Positions 53,375-62,917 of a DNA stretch of 64,000 nt are shown one piece after another (positions within the stretch are counted from its first letter, which is position 1; each line of letters begins with the position of its first letter). A program made the position numbers and the translations under genes. The DNA is from CAZUTO01 sp964623085 (GTDB lineage Bacteria > Pseudomonadota > Gammaproteobacteria > Pseudomonadales > GM7GCV1). The notes under the pieces are model-generated. The model searched no databases. It had not been told where the DNA came from and worked only from the letters and a program-made list of their open reading frames with translations. Location of the stretch: assembly GCA_964623085.1 (NCBI GenBank), contig CAZUTO010000005.1, positions 1-64,000 of the forward strand, given 5' to 3'.

Positions 53375-55087
53375 CTATTTGATGGTGTAAACCACTTCGC
53401 CTTCAACGACGGTCATAACTGAGTGAAGGTTTTTGATTTCTGTTTCTGGCACAGTCATGTAGTCATCGTTGAGCACCGCGAAGTCAGCTAACTTCCCAAC
53501 TTCTAGACTGCCGATATGGTCTTCGCGAAACAGGATGTAGCCGTTAGTGCGTGTGTGTGCGACCAATGCCTCTTCACGGGAGACGGTTTCATTAAACGTC
53601 TTTTTGCCAGAAGCAGACTGCCCCGTCACCACCCAGCCAATAGTATGGAAAGGATTGGGGCTATTTGATGTTGTGGAATCAGAACCCAAACCCCAAATAC
53701 CGCCTAGCTCATTAATGGTGCGAATAGGTGGTTGGGTGACGCCAGCCTCAAATCTTGCAGGCGTTAGGTTGCGGCTTGAACTGTGGGTGGCAAACACCAT
53801 GCCTAGCTCTTTGCCTTGTTCAATCGTTGCGGGAGAAATTCCGTTGGTATGATCGATGGTAAAACGCATATCGAGAACCTGTGGATGTGTTTCCGCTACC
53901 TCGGCAATGATATCCAGCATGGTTTTCGCTTTAAGATCTTGGGTCGTGTGTTCATTGATCTGCCAGCCATTTTCAACTGCGGCAATCAGAATGTTTTTGA
54001 AGTTTTGCTTATCTTCGTTTGAAAGCTCAAACGGGTTTGCGCGCATGGGCCTATAAACGGTTTCACCGTAACCAAATCGAGCAAAACGCAAACCTAGGTT
54101 ATCGGGCTCGTTATTTTGCATTTCTTTGATGATATCTTCAGCGCTACCAGCGGGACTGTTTTGTGGGTTTAAGGTATAAAAAACACGCATGTTCAGTGCG
54201 TTAGCGTCAGCTACGCGTTTCACGGATGCATAAAAAGCAGGCGTGACCGTGTTGCCACCGACATCGTAGACAGCGGTTAAGCCCATACCCAATAGGCTCT
54301 GTATTGTTAACCCAACACTCCCATCCCAGGTGTCGTTGTTTACTTCCGGAATAGAGGGCATGGCCAAGTTCATGGCGGTACCGACAAGCTCGCCCGTTAA
54401 ACTACCCGATTCGTCTTTTACTAATTCGCCCCGTTGGTTTACCCGAGAGTTGGCGGTAATGCCTGCTTCTTCCAAGGCAGCGGTGTTTAGAAATACACGG
54501 GTGTAGGCTTCCTGAATATAGACGGGCCTGTCGGGAATAACCGCATCTAATTCGGCGGCAGTGAAGGGAGCCTGATTGTCCTCAAATTGTTCCATAATGA
54601 AACTACCAACCACTATTGCCCATTCGCCGTCGGGTAACTGATCAGAGCGTTCTTTGAGAATTTGGAGTGCCTGCGTGCGCGATCGGACTTCATCCCATCG
54701 CACTTGCCGATGCCATTGCTTGGTCGCGCGTACAAAATGCATATGGTTATCGATTAGACCAGGGACAACTGTTTGGCCATCTAAATCGGTCAACTCGGTA
54801 TTTGAGCCAGCATGAGACATCACCTCAGCGCTACCGCCCACAGCGACAATGCGACCATCTTCGATGGCTAAGGCCTCCACAATAGAGAAGTTGTCATCAG
54901 CGGTGAGAATTTTTCCATTGGTAAGTACCCAGTCCACGCCTTCGGATTCTTGACCTTCAGTGCTTGAACTAGCGACTTCTTCAGATACATCAGAATTCGA
55001 GCAAGCCACTAACAAGGAGGTTAGTAGCAGCAATGATTGATATCCCATTTTTATGATTGTGCGTTTTTCCAGCATTTTGATATTCAT
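53375..55087 (-). CDS. Amidohydrolase family 3 lipoprotein (YtcJ-like)
   Basis: This 570-residue metal-dependent hydrolase of the amidohydrolase superfamily is exported as a lipoprotein (lipobox LVAC, Cys at 29 from this start; ATG 55048 is a shorter option). It has the N-terminal metal motif NHMHF (H115, H117), the conserved NEHTT and DHTNG segments for two further ligands, and GLGSDSTTS with the catalytic Asp. The substrate of YtcJ-like enzymes is usually unknown; N-acyl or cyclic amides are common. It and the MBL gene downstream are on one strand 44 bases apart and may share a transcript. Confidence 0.9.
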   Translation of the reverse strand: MNIKMLEKRTIIKMGYQSLLLLTSLLVACSNSDVSEEVASSSTEGQESEGVDWVLTNGKILTADDNFSIVEALAIEDGRIVAVGGSAEVMSHAGSNTELTDLDGQTVVPGLIDNHMHFVRATKQWHRQVRWDEVRSRTQALQILKERSDQLPDGEWAIVVGSFIMEQFEDNQAPFTAAELDAVIPDRPVYIQEAYTRVFLNTAALEEAGITANSRVNQRGELVKDESGSLTGELVGTAMNLAMPSIPEVNNDTWDGSVGLTIQSLLGMGLTAVYDVGGNTVTPAFYASVKRVADANALNMRVFYTLNPQNSPAGSAEDIIKEMQNNEPDNLGLRFARFGYGETVYRPMRANPFELSNEDKQNFKNILIAAVENGWQINEHTTQDLKAKTMLDIIAEVAETHPQVLDMRFTIDHTNGISPATIEQGKELGMVFATHSSSRNLTPARFEAGVTQPPIRTINELGGIWGLGSDSTTSNSPNPFHTIGWVVTGQSASGKKTFNETVSREEALVAHTRTNGYILFREDHIGSLEVGKLADFAVLNDDYMTVPETEIKNLHSVMTVVEGEVVYTIK

Positions 55088-55500
55088 CTGTTTAGCCCGC
55101 GTATCTGATTAATTAGGTGTCTATTAACTAGGCTTCTAGGGTGGTTGATACAAAGCGGTTTGGCTTCGAGCACACCCATCCCAGAAACGGTTTAAAAGAA
55201 TCATTCTAAAGCGTTCTATCCAGTGAAAACTTACCATCCTGTAGGCATGTCATTTACATTGGGATGAGCCTGTGAGCAGCTATGCCGCGAGAAGCTAGGA
55301 TTGAGCTAATAAGATGTTGTTTTTGGCAGACGGACATCTGCACGACGAGATCGTAGCAGGAGGAGAAATTAAAACTGGGTTTGCCGATGGTCTAGACAGA
55401 GGATTCTAGATTCTCGGCAAACTCAGTACGATAATAATTTTACAAAGCCAGCGACAGAGCACTGGCGACAAAGTAACAGTAAAGTATCAGCAATAAAGCG
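55088..55500. other. Intergenic region between leftward genes
   Basis: These 413 bases separate the amidohydrolase start from the stop of the next MBL-fold gene. The right half should contain the transcript end of that gene and the left half the amidohydrolase promoter. No stem-loop with T-run, no ORF of coding character and no clear promoter are visible. Confidence 0.4.
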
Positions 55501-56583
55501 TTACTGCTCGGAGGCCAATAGCCTGAGCGTTAATAGATCCTTGCCGACATGGACGTTTCCTTCATACCCAGTTTCCCGCGCAGAGGCTTCAAAATCAGCC
55601 TCGTTAAGCGCGCCACCAGGAATAGGGTAGATACCATGAGAGTCCGAATTAAGCACCGGAATAAGATGAGTAAGCATCAAATGTTTCACCTCAGCGCGCT
55701 TAGCCAGCGAACCTAAATCAGTAGAGGTACTTTGGCGATAAAAAATTGGCGCGGGAAAAGTACTGCCACTATCGGGGCCAAATACTGGGTGAATGGTTGA
55801 GTGAACTAACACATCAGCATTCTGTGCAAGTAATTCAACCGATGAAGATGTCGAGCTATCTCGTGGTGGCGCGGATTTTTCATTGCCGGCATCGCCGCCA
55901 ATAACAACTGATCCGGCAGGAGAATCAACGCGGTAAGAAAGGTGTCCTGGAATATGCGTTGAGGCAATCGCTGAAACGGTGACTTCTCCTGACTCCCATA
56001 CCACTCTAGGCTCGGTAGGAAGCGGTGATGTCACAGGTATATGGTTGAGTATAGTAGCGGGGCCCTCTGGCTTTCTTCGGGTGCTTTCAGAGCTACGCTG
56101 CCCGATTTCTCCAGCTTGCTCAGCGGCAGAAGTGATGTTTTCTGCAAAGCTGGCGCAGCTCATTTCTCGGGCATGCTCTCCACCCACTTCAATGTCATCA
56201 CTGCAAACTAAGTCCATAGGTGAACCAAAAAAGTGCCACCGAGTTTGCATAAGATCAACGAGTCCGACGGTATGATCGGAGTGCAAATGCGTAATAAAGG
56301 CGGCATCGAGTTGATTCACTTGGACGCCTAGCTGAGACAATCGCATGCCGGTTGCGCGACCGATATCGAATTGCATATGAACATCGCTGCAGCCATTTTC
56401 AACGGTGCCGAATTTAACTAAGGTGCCTGCTCCTGCTAGGTCTTTAAAAAAGGCGGGTCCACCGAGCGTTCCCGTTAGGCTTACCTCAAGACATTGATCG
56501 GGTTCTTGTGCAACACAGCTGATAGAAGTGGCTGCGAGGGCAATGGCTGTCGCAGTTCGTGAAATGTAACGGAGCAAAGGCAT
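55501..56583 (-). CDS. Exported MBL-fold metallohydrolase (RNase Z-like/GntH-like)
   Basis: This 360-residue protein has a signal peptide (about 1-25, ending SCVAQ) and an MBL fold with THLHSDHTVGLVDL (H99, H101, D103, H104), a VIGGDAGN strand with the bridging Asp, and a LTHLIPV histidine near the C-terminus. The THLHSDHT...TRWHFF pattern recalls proteins that annotation pipelines name after guanitoxin-biosynthesis GntH; this is a memory-based comparison and should be taken as family resemblance only. A mid-domain insertion (about 140-180, Ser/Glu/Arg-rich) is specific. It would act in the periplasm on an ester or phosphoester. Confidence 0.86.
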   Translation of the reverse strand: MPLLRYISRTATAIALAATSISCVAQEPDQCLEVSLTGTLGGPAFFKDLAGAGTLVKFGTVENGCSDVHMQFDIGRATGMRLSQLGVQVNQLDAAFITHLHSDHTVGLVDLMQTRWHFFGSPMDLVCSDDIEVGGEHAREMSCASFAENITSAAEQAGEIGQRSSESTRRKPEGPATILNHIPVTSPLPTEPRVVWESGEVTVSAIASTHIPGHLSYRVDSPAGSVVIGGDAGNEKSAPPRDSSTSSSVELLAQNADVLVHSTIHPVFGPDSGSTFPAPIFYRQSTSTDLGSLAKRAEVKHLMLTHLIPVLNSDSHGIYPIPGGALNEADFEASARETGYEGNVHVGKDLLTLRLLASEQ

Positions 56584-56740
56584 CTATATTCTCCCGAGAA
56601 TAATGATTGTGGTGTATCAGAACAGGGCACTTAATGTGACTTATAAACTGATCTAGCCTAATACAGGCTAATTGGTTAGGCCTTGGATTGTAGTTAATCC
56701 GCGAACGTCTCACAACGTAGGTTCTAGTGCTATATGTACT

Positions 56741-56796
56741 AAAAAAAACAGATTAGAGGTAATCGAGCGCTATTCGCCTTTAATTCGCCTCTAATC
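56741..56796 (-). terminator. Rho-independent terminator of the glutamine cyclotransferase gene
   Basis: On the minus strand GATTAGAGG (56796-56788, overlapping the stop codon) pairs with CCTCTAATC (56759-56751) and is followed after two bases by T8. The 28-base loop contains two copies of GGCGAAT. The long loop is unusual, but the stem and T-run are good. Confidence 0.8.
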
Positions 56797-57582
56797 GTTT
56801 TGTAAGAGCTTTATTTCGTAAAGATTACGCCAGTTTTTACCTGTTACCCAAAGCGTCTCTGTTTTTTGGTTCCAGGCAATACCGTTCAATACATGTTCGC
56901 CACTAACGGATAATTCAGGCGCAGCGATCGATTGTAAATCGAGGTGAGACAAGACAGCGCCTGATTCGCTATCAATCACATAGATATGATTGTCATACCA
57001 TCGATTAGCGAATATCTTTCCGTCAATCCACTCCAGCTCGTTAAGGCGGTCTAGTGGATTACCGTTAAAACTAACGTTGATGGTCTCAATCACCTCACCG
57101 GATGTATCTAGTTTGTTTATGACATTGCTACCATTGGAAATCCAAAGATGCTCGCCGTCAGAGGTCAGTCCCCAGCCTTCGCCGTCATAGGTAAAACCAT
57201 CCTTTTCTGACAGGCGCTGCGGGTCGTAAGCAAACGCCGTTTCTGCATGCCATGTGAGTTGATAAATTGTGCCTTGGTGATCGGTTGCGCCTTCGGCAAA
57301 GTATCGAGGTGCGACAGATTTTACGATAAGCTCGGAATGCAAATCATCTTTGTACCGAATGAGCTTTGATTTGCTATATTGCCCCGTACTTTCGTATAGG
57401 CTGTCCTCGTAAAAAAACAGACCCTGAGTAAAGTTAGTCTCAGAATGAGGCAGCTGCTGTAGTATCTCAAACCCCAGCGCTTTAGATTCTTGGCTAAGAA
57501 CAGGGTTGTTAGAGAAACTCGACAGCGCTATTGAGATAAAGCAGAGCGTCGCAAAGCGAACAAATTTAGTATAGGTATCCAC
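56791..57582 (-). CDS. Glutaminyl-peptide cyclotransferase (glutamine cyclotransferase)
   Basis: This enzyme converts N-terminal Gln of peptides to pyroglutamate. The protein of about 263 residues has a signal peptide (about 1-30, ending PVLSQ) and a five-bladed beta-propeller with FTQGLFFYEDSLYESTGQYSKSKL, EGWGLTSDGEHLWISNGS and ANRWYDNHIYVID, as in papaya-type bacterial glutaminyl cyclases. GTG at 57582 is the only reasonable start; a longer frame would run antisense through the divergent gene. That gene starts only 4 bases away. Confidence 0.9.
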   Translation of the reverse strand: MDTYTKFVRFATLCFISIALSSFSNNPVLSQESKALGFEILQQLPHSETNFTQGLFFYEDSLYESTGQYSKSKLIRYKDDLHSELIVKSVAPRYFAEGATDHQGTIYQLTWHAETAFAYDPQRLSEKDGFTYDGEGWGLTSDGEHLWISNGSNVINKLDTSGEVIETINVSFNGNPLDRLNELEWIDGKIFANRWYDNHIYVIDSESGAVLSHLDLQSIAAPELSVSGEHVLNGIAWNQKTETLWVTGKNWRNLYEIKLLQND

Positions 57583-57586
57583 GGTT

Positions 57587-58231
57587 ATGAAAAAACTCAA
57601 ATCATATATTGGTTTAACCCTATTGGGCGGCATGTTGGTCATTTTGCCATTTACTGTCCTAGTTTTGGTAGTTACCTGGGTTTGGAATAGTTTTGGCCGA
57701 ATGATAGAACCTATTAGCGTACCGATTACCAATCTTTTGAATCTGCCACCTATTGCAGCAGATTTTTTGGTCTTACTTAGCTTCTTGGTGCTTTGTTTAG
57801 TTGTCGGGTTAGTGGTGCGCACAACGGTTGGCCGCTGGTTGCACATGACTTTTGACAACTGGATGACACGGATAGTGCCCGGTTATCGAACTATTCGCGA
57901 GATGATCAAACAAATTCTTGGCGGTGGCGATGACTCATTGACGGGCGAAGTAGTACTAGCGCATATTTTTGGGGAGGACTGCCCGAGCATGATGGTCGGC
58001 ATTTTGACGAGCAAACATGACAATGGGCTTGTCACTGTCTATGTGCCTACCGCGCCGATTCCGACATCAGGTTTGACCTACCACATACCTGAATCTGCAG
58101 TTGAATATTTGGACAACATCTCGGTAGAGGAGGCCATGCGCACTGTTATTGCTTGTGGGGCAGGGTCGGCAGATATGCTCAAAGAACATCGCATCAACAA
58201 GCTTTCCGGCCAGGAAACAAAGAGCGACTGA
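57587..58231 (+). CDS. DUF502 family membrane protein
   Basis: This 214-residue inner-membrane protein has two N-terminal membrane helices (about 8-30 and 62-82) and a conserved soluble part with PGYRTIREMIKQILGG and VYVPTAPIPTSGLTYHIPE. The MKKLKSYIGLTLLGG start and the full family length support ATG 57587. DUF502 proteins have no established function; some homologues lie with transport or envelope genes. It is divergent from the glutamine cyclotransferase, the two start codons being only 4 bases apart. Confidence 0.92.
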   Translation: MKKLKSYIGLTLLGGMLVILPFTVLVLVVTWVWNSFGRMIEPISVPITNLLNLPPIAADFLVLLSFLVLCLVVGLVVRTTVGRWLHMTFDNWMTRIVPGYRTIREMIKQILGGGDDSLTGEVVLAHIFGEDCPSMMVGILTSKHDNGLVTVYVPTAPIPTSGLTYHIPESAVEYLDNISVEEAMRTVIACGAGSADMLKEHRINKLSGQETKSD

Positions 58232-58513
58232 CGCCAGTGCGGTTATAGTTGCAGTAGTTGTGCAGTATTCGTTAGTACTTATGTCTAATCTATGACGTTT
58301 CGTTCCATCTAAGGTTTAACTTGTGCGCCGCATCATATAGAATTCGCGCGTTTCCATATTTCTGTCTGCAGCAGACAAAATCGGTTGTAGGTCAAATAGT
58401 TAGTCATCGTTGATGAACTAGAATCTCCAGCAATGATCTCCCTCTGTTTGTATTCGTTATATAGGCGAAGGCACCCCTTTTAATTAGAAAGAAGTCATAA
58501 GAAGAAATCATAG

Positions 58514-60091
58514 ATGTTTGAATTCCACCCCAACAAAGTAGCAACCGTAAAAAGCGATCTGCTGTCAGGCCTGACAGTGGCCTTGGCATTGGTTCCGGAA
58601 GCAGTGGCATTTGCATTTGTCGCTGGTGTAGAACCCTTGGTTGGGCTTTATGCCGCTTTTATGGTGGGTCTAATTACTGCCTGCATCGGCGGTCGCCCCG
58701 GCATGATCTCAGGTGCAACCGGTGCGCTTGCTGTGGTGATGGTGTCTCTGGTGGCGGAACATGGCGTTGAGTATCTTTTTGCCACGGTTGTTTTGATGGG
58801 TATTCTGCAGATTTCAGCCGGCGTGTTGAAACTTGGAAAGTTTATTCGCATGGTGCCTCACTCCGTGATGCTTGGCTTTGTGAATGGTCTGGCCATTGTT
58901 ATTTTTCTCGCGCAACTCAATCAATTTGGTACAGCTGGTGAACCAGGTTGGTTGCATGGGACATTCCTTGAAGGCTCGCGGATAGACGTTGCATGGTATG
59001 AAGGCGCAGAGCTATATCTATTGCTTGGCCTTGTTTTTCTTACTATGGCGATCATTCACTTTTTACCGCGCCTAACCAAAGCGATTCCTTCTTCACTTGC
59101 TGCGATCATTGTGGTGAGTCTTATGGTGATTGGCTTCAATTTAGGCACGCCAGTGGTGGGTGATATCGCTTCCATCAAGGGTGGACTGCCAAGCTTCCAT
59201 ATTCCTTCGGTCTCGCTTAATTTTGAGACATTAACAATCATCTTCCCCTATGCCGTTATTTTGGCCGCTATTGGTTTGATCGAATCCTTGTTGACGCTAA
59301 GGCTCGTCGATGAGATCACCGAGACTCGCGGTCACGGCAACAAAGAATGTATCGGTCAAGGTGTGGCAAATACGGTGACTGGTTTTTTTGGTGGGATGGG
59401 CGGTTGTGCGATGATTGGTCAAAGTATGATCAATGTGAACTCCGGGGGCCGAGGCAGGTTGTCTGGAATTTCTGCAGCGCTGTTTTTGTTGTTATTTATT
59501 CTCGTCGCGTCGCCCATGATCGAAATTATTCCTTTGGCTGCGCTAATTGGCGTGATGTTCATTGTGGTGATTGGCACATTCGAATGGAGTAGTTTTCGCA
59601 TTATTGGCAAGATTCCACGTGGCGATGCATTGGTGTTGATAATAGTTTCGGCAGTCACCGTTGCTACGGATTTGGCGGTCGCCGTTGTCATTGGTGTCAT
59701 CATTTCGGCACTCGTATTTGCTTGGCAGCATGCCAAGCGCATTCGCGTCGAAGCACGTGAAGATCACAATGGCCGCACTGTGTATGGGGTGATTGGCCCA
59801 TTGTTTTTCGGATCGGTGACATCATTTTTGGAGCAGATCGATCCAACGCAAGGCCAGGACGATATCGTTATCGATTTTGTGCGATCGCGGGTGGCGGATC
59901 ACTCTGCACTTGAAGCGATTGATACGCTTGCAGAACGGTTTCTTAAAGAAGGCAAGACGTTACATCTGGTGCACCTCAGTGAAGACTGTCGTCACGCTCT
60001 CCGCAAAGCAGGGGATTTGGTTGAGGTCAATGTGATTGAAGATCCCAAATACTTTGTCGCGGTTGAGTATCCGAGCCTTAGCACGGACTAG
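58514..60091 (+). CDS. SulP family anion transporter with STAS domain
   Basis: This 525-residue inner-membrane transporter of sulfate, bicarbonate or a similar anion has about 12-14 membrane segments (to about 405), with the family start DLLSGLTVALALVPEAVAFAFVAGVEPLVGLYAAF and the NKECIGQGVANTVTGFFGGMGGCAMIGQS segment. The C-terminal part (about 420-520) is a STAS domain with VIDFVRSRVADHSALEAI. Bicarbonate transporters of this family resemble BicA; the substrate is not decided here. Its stop overlaps that of the convergent dehydrogenase gene by 4 bases. Confidence 0.93.
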   Translation: MFEFHPNKVATVKSDLLSGLTVALALVPEAVAFAFVAGVEPLVGLYAAFMVGLITACIGGRPGMISGATGALAVVMVSLVAEHGVEYLFATVVLMGILQISAGVLKLGKFIRMVPHSVMLGFVNGLAIVIFLAQLNQFGTAGEPGWLHGTFLEGSRIDVAWYEGAELYLLLGLVFLTMAIIHFLPRLTKAIPSSLAAIIVVSLMVIGFNLGTPVVGDIASIKGGLPSFHIPSVSLNFETLTIIFPYAVILAAIGLIESLLTLRLVDEITETRGHGNKECIGQGVANTVTGFFGGMGGCAMIGQSMINVNSGGRGRLSGISAALFLLLFILVASPMIEIIPLAALIGVMFIVVIGTFEWSSFRIIGKIPRGDALVLIIVSAVTVATDLAVAVVIGVIISALVFAWQHAKRIRVEAREDHNGRTVYGVIGPLFFGSVTSFLEQIDPTQGQDDIVIDFVRSRVADHSALEAIDTLAERFLKEGKTLHLVHLSEDCRHALRKAGDLVEVNVIEDPKYFVAVEYPSLSTD

Positions 60092-61266
60092 TTTTTCGGT
60101 GTCACGCGATATAACTTCCCATCGCTGGCGTCAGTAACAAAATAGAGCGCACCGTTTGGCCCGGTGCGTATGTCCCGAATACGGGCACCAAGCTCTGTAA
60201 ATAGTTTCTCTTGATCACCGAAATTCCCATTCTCGTCAAGATCAATTCTCCGCACGTGTGTGCTTACAAGACCACCTATAAACAAGTCACCGCGCCATTC
60301 TGGAAATAGCTCGCCTTCATAGAGTGTGAAGCCGGAGGGAGCAATGGAAGGCACATAGTGAATGATGGATTGCTGCAACCCTTCTCGTTGTGAAAAAGGC
60401 GAGATGATCTCACCAGAATAGTTGATGCCATAGGTAATGGCAGGCCAGCCATAATTTAATCCTGCCTCAAGAAGATTGATTTCATCCCCTCCGCGCGGCC
60501 CGTGTTCGTGTGCCAGTATTTTGCCGTCGGATGTAACGAGAAGCCCCTGAGGATTGCGGTGACCGTAAGTGAAAATTTCTGGTTGCGCATCAGGGTGATC
60601 GACAAAAGGGTTGTCTGACGGAATAGAGCCATCGTCGTTGAGTCGGACGACTTTACCTAAATGGTTGTCTAGCTCGACAGCGCGATCCATATACCTAGAA
60701 CCCTCACCTAGCGTAAGCAGTAGTGTGCTGTCTTCAAGAAACAGGATTCGGCCACCGTAGTGTTGGGAGGTATCGGTCAATGGCGCCTGCGTGAATAGCA
60801 CTTCTAAATCTTGCAGTGAAGCCTCGCTATGATCTTCTGAAATCACCAGCTTTGCCCTAGAGAGCCGAGTGCCATTAGCGCCGCTATCTCCATGTGAATA
60901 GGAAAAATAAATGACTTGGTTTTCTGGAAATTCGGGGTGCAGTACAACATCAAGCAAACCAGCCTGCTGGCGCACATGGATATCTGGCATCTTGTTGACA
61001 TCAGTGTTGCCGCCTTCATGCACGATGGTGAGTCCGGCGTTGCGCTCGGCAATTAAGAAATCGCCGTTTGGCAGGAAAGCAATGGAAGAGGGGTGGTTGA
61101 GCTCGCCAGCCATTTCTTCAAGTTGGTAATTAATCTCGGCTACGGGAGCATCACCAATCTCGACAGAAACCGACGATTCCTCTTGTCCGATGACTCCAGC
61201 GCTCGTAAAAGAAAGCACAAACAAAAAAATGGAATATCGTAACGCTCTTCGATATGTAGCTAACAT
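60088..61266 (-). CDS. PQQ-dependent sugar dehydrogenase, soluble aldose type
   Basis: This 392-residue exported protein has a signal peptide (about 1-27, ending GVIGQ) and a six-bladed propeller of the soluble glucose dehydrogenase (GDH-B/Ylii) type. The PQQ and calcium sites are suggested by HPSSIAFLPNGDFLIAER, RNPQG, EHGPRGGDEINLL and IRDIRTGPNGALYFVTDA. It would oxidise aldoses in the periplasm and pass electrons to a quinone or cytochrome. The PQQ biosynthesis genes are not in the window. It converges with and overlaps the SulP gene by 4 bases at a CTAG. Confidence 0.92.
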   Translation of the reverse strand: MLATYRRALRYSIFLFVLSFTSAGVIGQEESSVSVEIGDAPVAEINYQLEEMAGELNHPSSIAFLPNGDFLIAERNAGLTIVHEGGNTDVNKMPDIHVRQQAGLLDVVLHPEFPENQVIYFSYSHGDSGANGTRLSRAKLVISEDHSEASLQDLEVLFTQAPLTDTSQHYGGRILFLEDSTLLLTLGEGSRYMDRAVELDNHLGKVVRLNDDGSIPSDNPFVDHPDAQPEIFTYGHRNPQGLLVTSDGKILAHEHGPRGGDEINLLEAGLNYGWPAITYGINYSGEIISPFSQREGLQQSIIHYVPSIAPSGFTLYEGELFPEWRGDLFIGGLVSTHVRRIDLDENGNFGDQEKLFTELGARIRDIRTGPNGALYFVTDASDGKLYRVTPKN

Positions 61267-61370
61267 AGCGGTCCAAAGGTTGGAATAGAGTAGATGATTT
61301 TACACAACTAATGTGAGCAGAAAAAATTACCCGCTTTCGAATGATAAGTATTGAGCCGACTTGATGATGC

Positions 61371-62240
61371 CTAATCGCTAATACTCTTTTGTGTATATTG
61401 TTTTCCCAATATCAATATTAATACACCACCCAATATGGTCGCTGAAGCTAGCACTAGCCTCAAGTGCAGAGGCTCAGCTGCGAACAACACACCACCTAGA
61501 GCGGCAATAATAGGCACAAGCAGCTGCACAACTGCTGCTTGCGTTGCCGATAAGCCGCCTAGAGCCATATACCAGATGCTGTAACCAATTCCTGAAGCGA
61601 TGCCACCCGATAGAATGGCTAGCACTATGCCGGTCGTGGAAAGAGTCGTATTGGAAAAGGTTGCCAGAACTAGTATCGCCACCAATGGTAACGTGCGTAA
61701 AAAATTAAAGGTCGTATCAGCTAGCGGTTGAGATGAGCCCCGCCCTGCAAGTGTGTAAAACCCCCAGGCAATGCCGGACACAACCATCAGGATGAGTCCG
61801 ATAGGAGAAGGGGCTGATACGCCGGGGGCGACGAGATAAATAAACCCTAAGAACGCGATGATCATGCCAACCCATTCGATGGGGCGAGGCCGGTTGCCAG
61901 AAATAATATCAACCAGAACCATGGTGATTTGTACGGACGCAAACAGGATCAGTGCGCCTGTGCCAGTTTCTAATAATAGGTACGCATAAGAAAACGTAAT
62001 GGCATAGAGAAACAACATGGCCGAGGCGCGCCAGCTTCCTCTTGATTTGGTGTTAGAGTTAGATGAAGACTGAGACGCAGAAAGACCAAAAATAATGGCT
62101 AGTACGACGACACCAGATATCAACCGAATGGCGGTAAAACTCGCCGCGTCGATGCTGTTTTCGCCTAATGCCAGTCGACATAAAACTGAATTGCTGGCAA
62201 AAGCAATAAGGGCCAAGCTTGTGTAAAACGCAATTCTCAT
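61371..62240 (-). CDS. DMT family transporter (EamA)
   Basis: This 289-residue inner-membrane protein of the drug/metabolite transporter superfamily has about 10 helices in two EamA repeats (about 1-135 and 145-285). Marks include LCRLALGENSIDAASFTAIRLISG and FASVQITMVL. The first helix is signal-like but uncleaved. The substrate is unknown, perhaps an amino acid or a threonine-like compound. It lies 130 bases downstream of the PQQ-dehydrogenase in the sense of the map and on the same strand. Confidence 0.92.
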   Translation of the reverse strand: MRIAFYTSLALIAFASNSVLCRLALGENSIDAASFTAIRLISGVVVLAIIFGLSASQSSSNSNTKSRGSWRASAMLFLYAITFSYAYLLLETGTGALILFASVQITMVLVDIISGNRPRPIEWVGMIIAFLGFIYLVAPGVSAPSPIGLILMVVSGIAWGFYTLAGRGSSQPLADTTFNFLRTLPLVAILVLATFSNTTLSTTGIVLAILSGGIASGIGYSIWYMALGGLSATQAAVVQLLVPIIAALGGVLFAAEPLHLRLVLASATILGGVLILILGKQYTQKSISD

Positions 62241-62293
62241 GATGGCGCTCGATGCGTTACTGCAAAACGCTCTTCAAACTGAAAGGGTAAGGC

Positions 62294-62899
62294 CTAGGGA
62301 AACTTAACTCCCTGAGTAGCGCCATGTTGACTGGCTACGTCATAGGTCTGCGAAGAGGCAACGTATGCTTGAATAACCTGATTGATACTGATTCTTAAAC
62401 CCCGATCAAGCTCGTCACAATTTCTTGCCGTGTAAACCCTCCATGCAGCGCTATTAACTGCTGCCTCCGCCTCCTGCGCGATTGTAACGTGGCCAGCTTC
62501 GTGTTCAGTCAGAGCAAGCAGATACTTCGACCATTTAGCCTCAAGGTCAGGGTCTGGATCAGCAGGCTTTAACCAGTGTGGAAGAAAAAGCTGAATAATA
62601 AGTTCAGTAGTGAACTCTGTTAGCGAGCATTTTCCAGGAGATTCGTCGAATTTATACCGCCATCGCAGTCTCCAGCGAGTATATCCTTCGAATCTACCAG
62701 TGGGCACGTAAATGGCTTTTTCTCGTGAAAGGCTCTCTTTCAATGTGAATTCCGAATTACCTGTGACGTCATAGTAGAAGGCGCCAGGTTCAACTGGGAT
62801 TCCATAATCACGAGGACCAGTGGGCGCAGATGCACAGGCAGCCAATAACACTGCAACAATTAATGGGAATAAACGGAATAGTGACAACGTATCTAACAA
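62294..62899 (-). CDS. DUF922 Zn-dependent peptidase-like lipoprotein
   Basis: This 201-residue lipoprotein (lipobox LAAC, Cys 22) carries a DUF922 domain, a predicted zinc peptidase family. The marks are YDVTGNSEFTLKESL, GYTRWRLRWRYKF and the zinc motif TEHEAGHVTIAQEAE (HEAGH, about 132-136). It has no ATG near the start: TTG at 62899 (or 62887) is used. It lies 18 bases downstream of the 65-residue gene and is probably in one operon with the two small membrane-protein genes. Confidence 0.88.
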   Translation of the reverse strand: MLDTLSLFRLFPLIVAVLLAACASAPTGPRDYGIPVEPGAFYYDVTGNSEFTLKESLSREKAIYVPTGRFEGYTRWRLRWRYKFDESPGKCSLTEFTTELIIQLFLPHWLKPADPDPDLEAKWSKYLLALTEHEAGHVTIAQEAEAAVNSAAWRVYTARNCDELDRGLRISINQVIQAYVASSQTYDVASQHGATQGVKFP

Positions 62900-62917
62900 C
62901 GAATTCAGAGGGCCGAT

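Noticed and set aside
57583..57858. Antisense N-terminal extension of the glutamine cyclotransferase
   Set aside because: It would run over the DUF502 gene and give a basic, non-signal N-terminus; the GTG at 57582 gives a proper signal peptide.
58363..58377. TGTCTGC-A-GCAGACA palindrome upstream of the SulP gene
   Set aside because: Perfect 7-base arms but only 1 base between them and no match to a known operator; may be chance in AT-poor surroundings.
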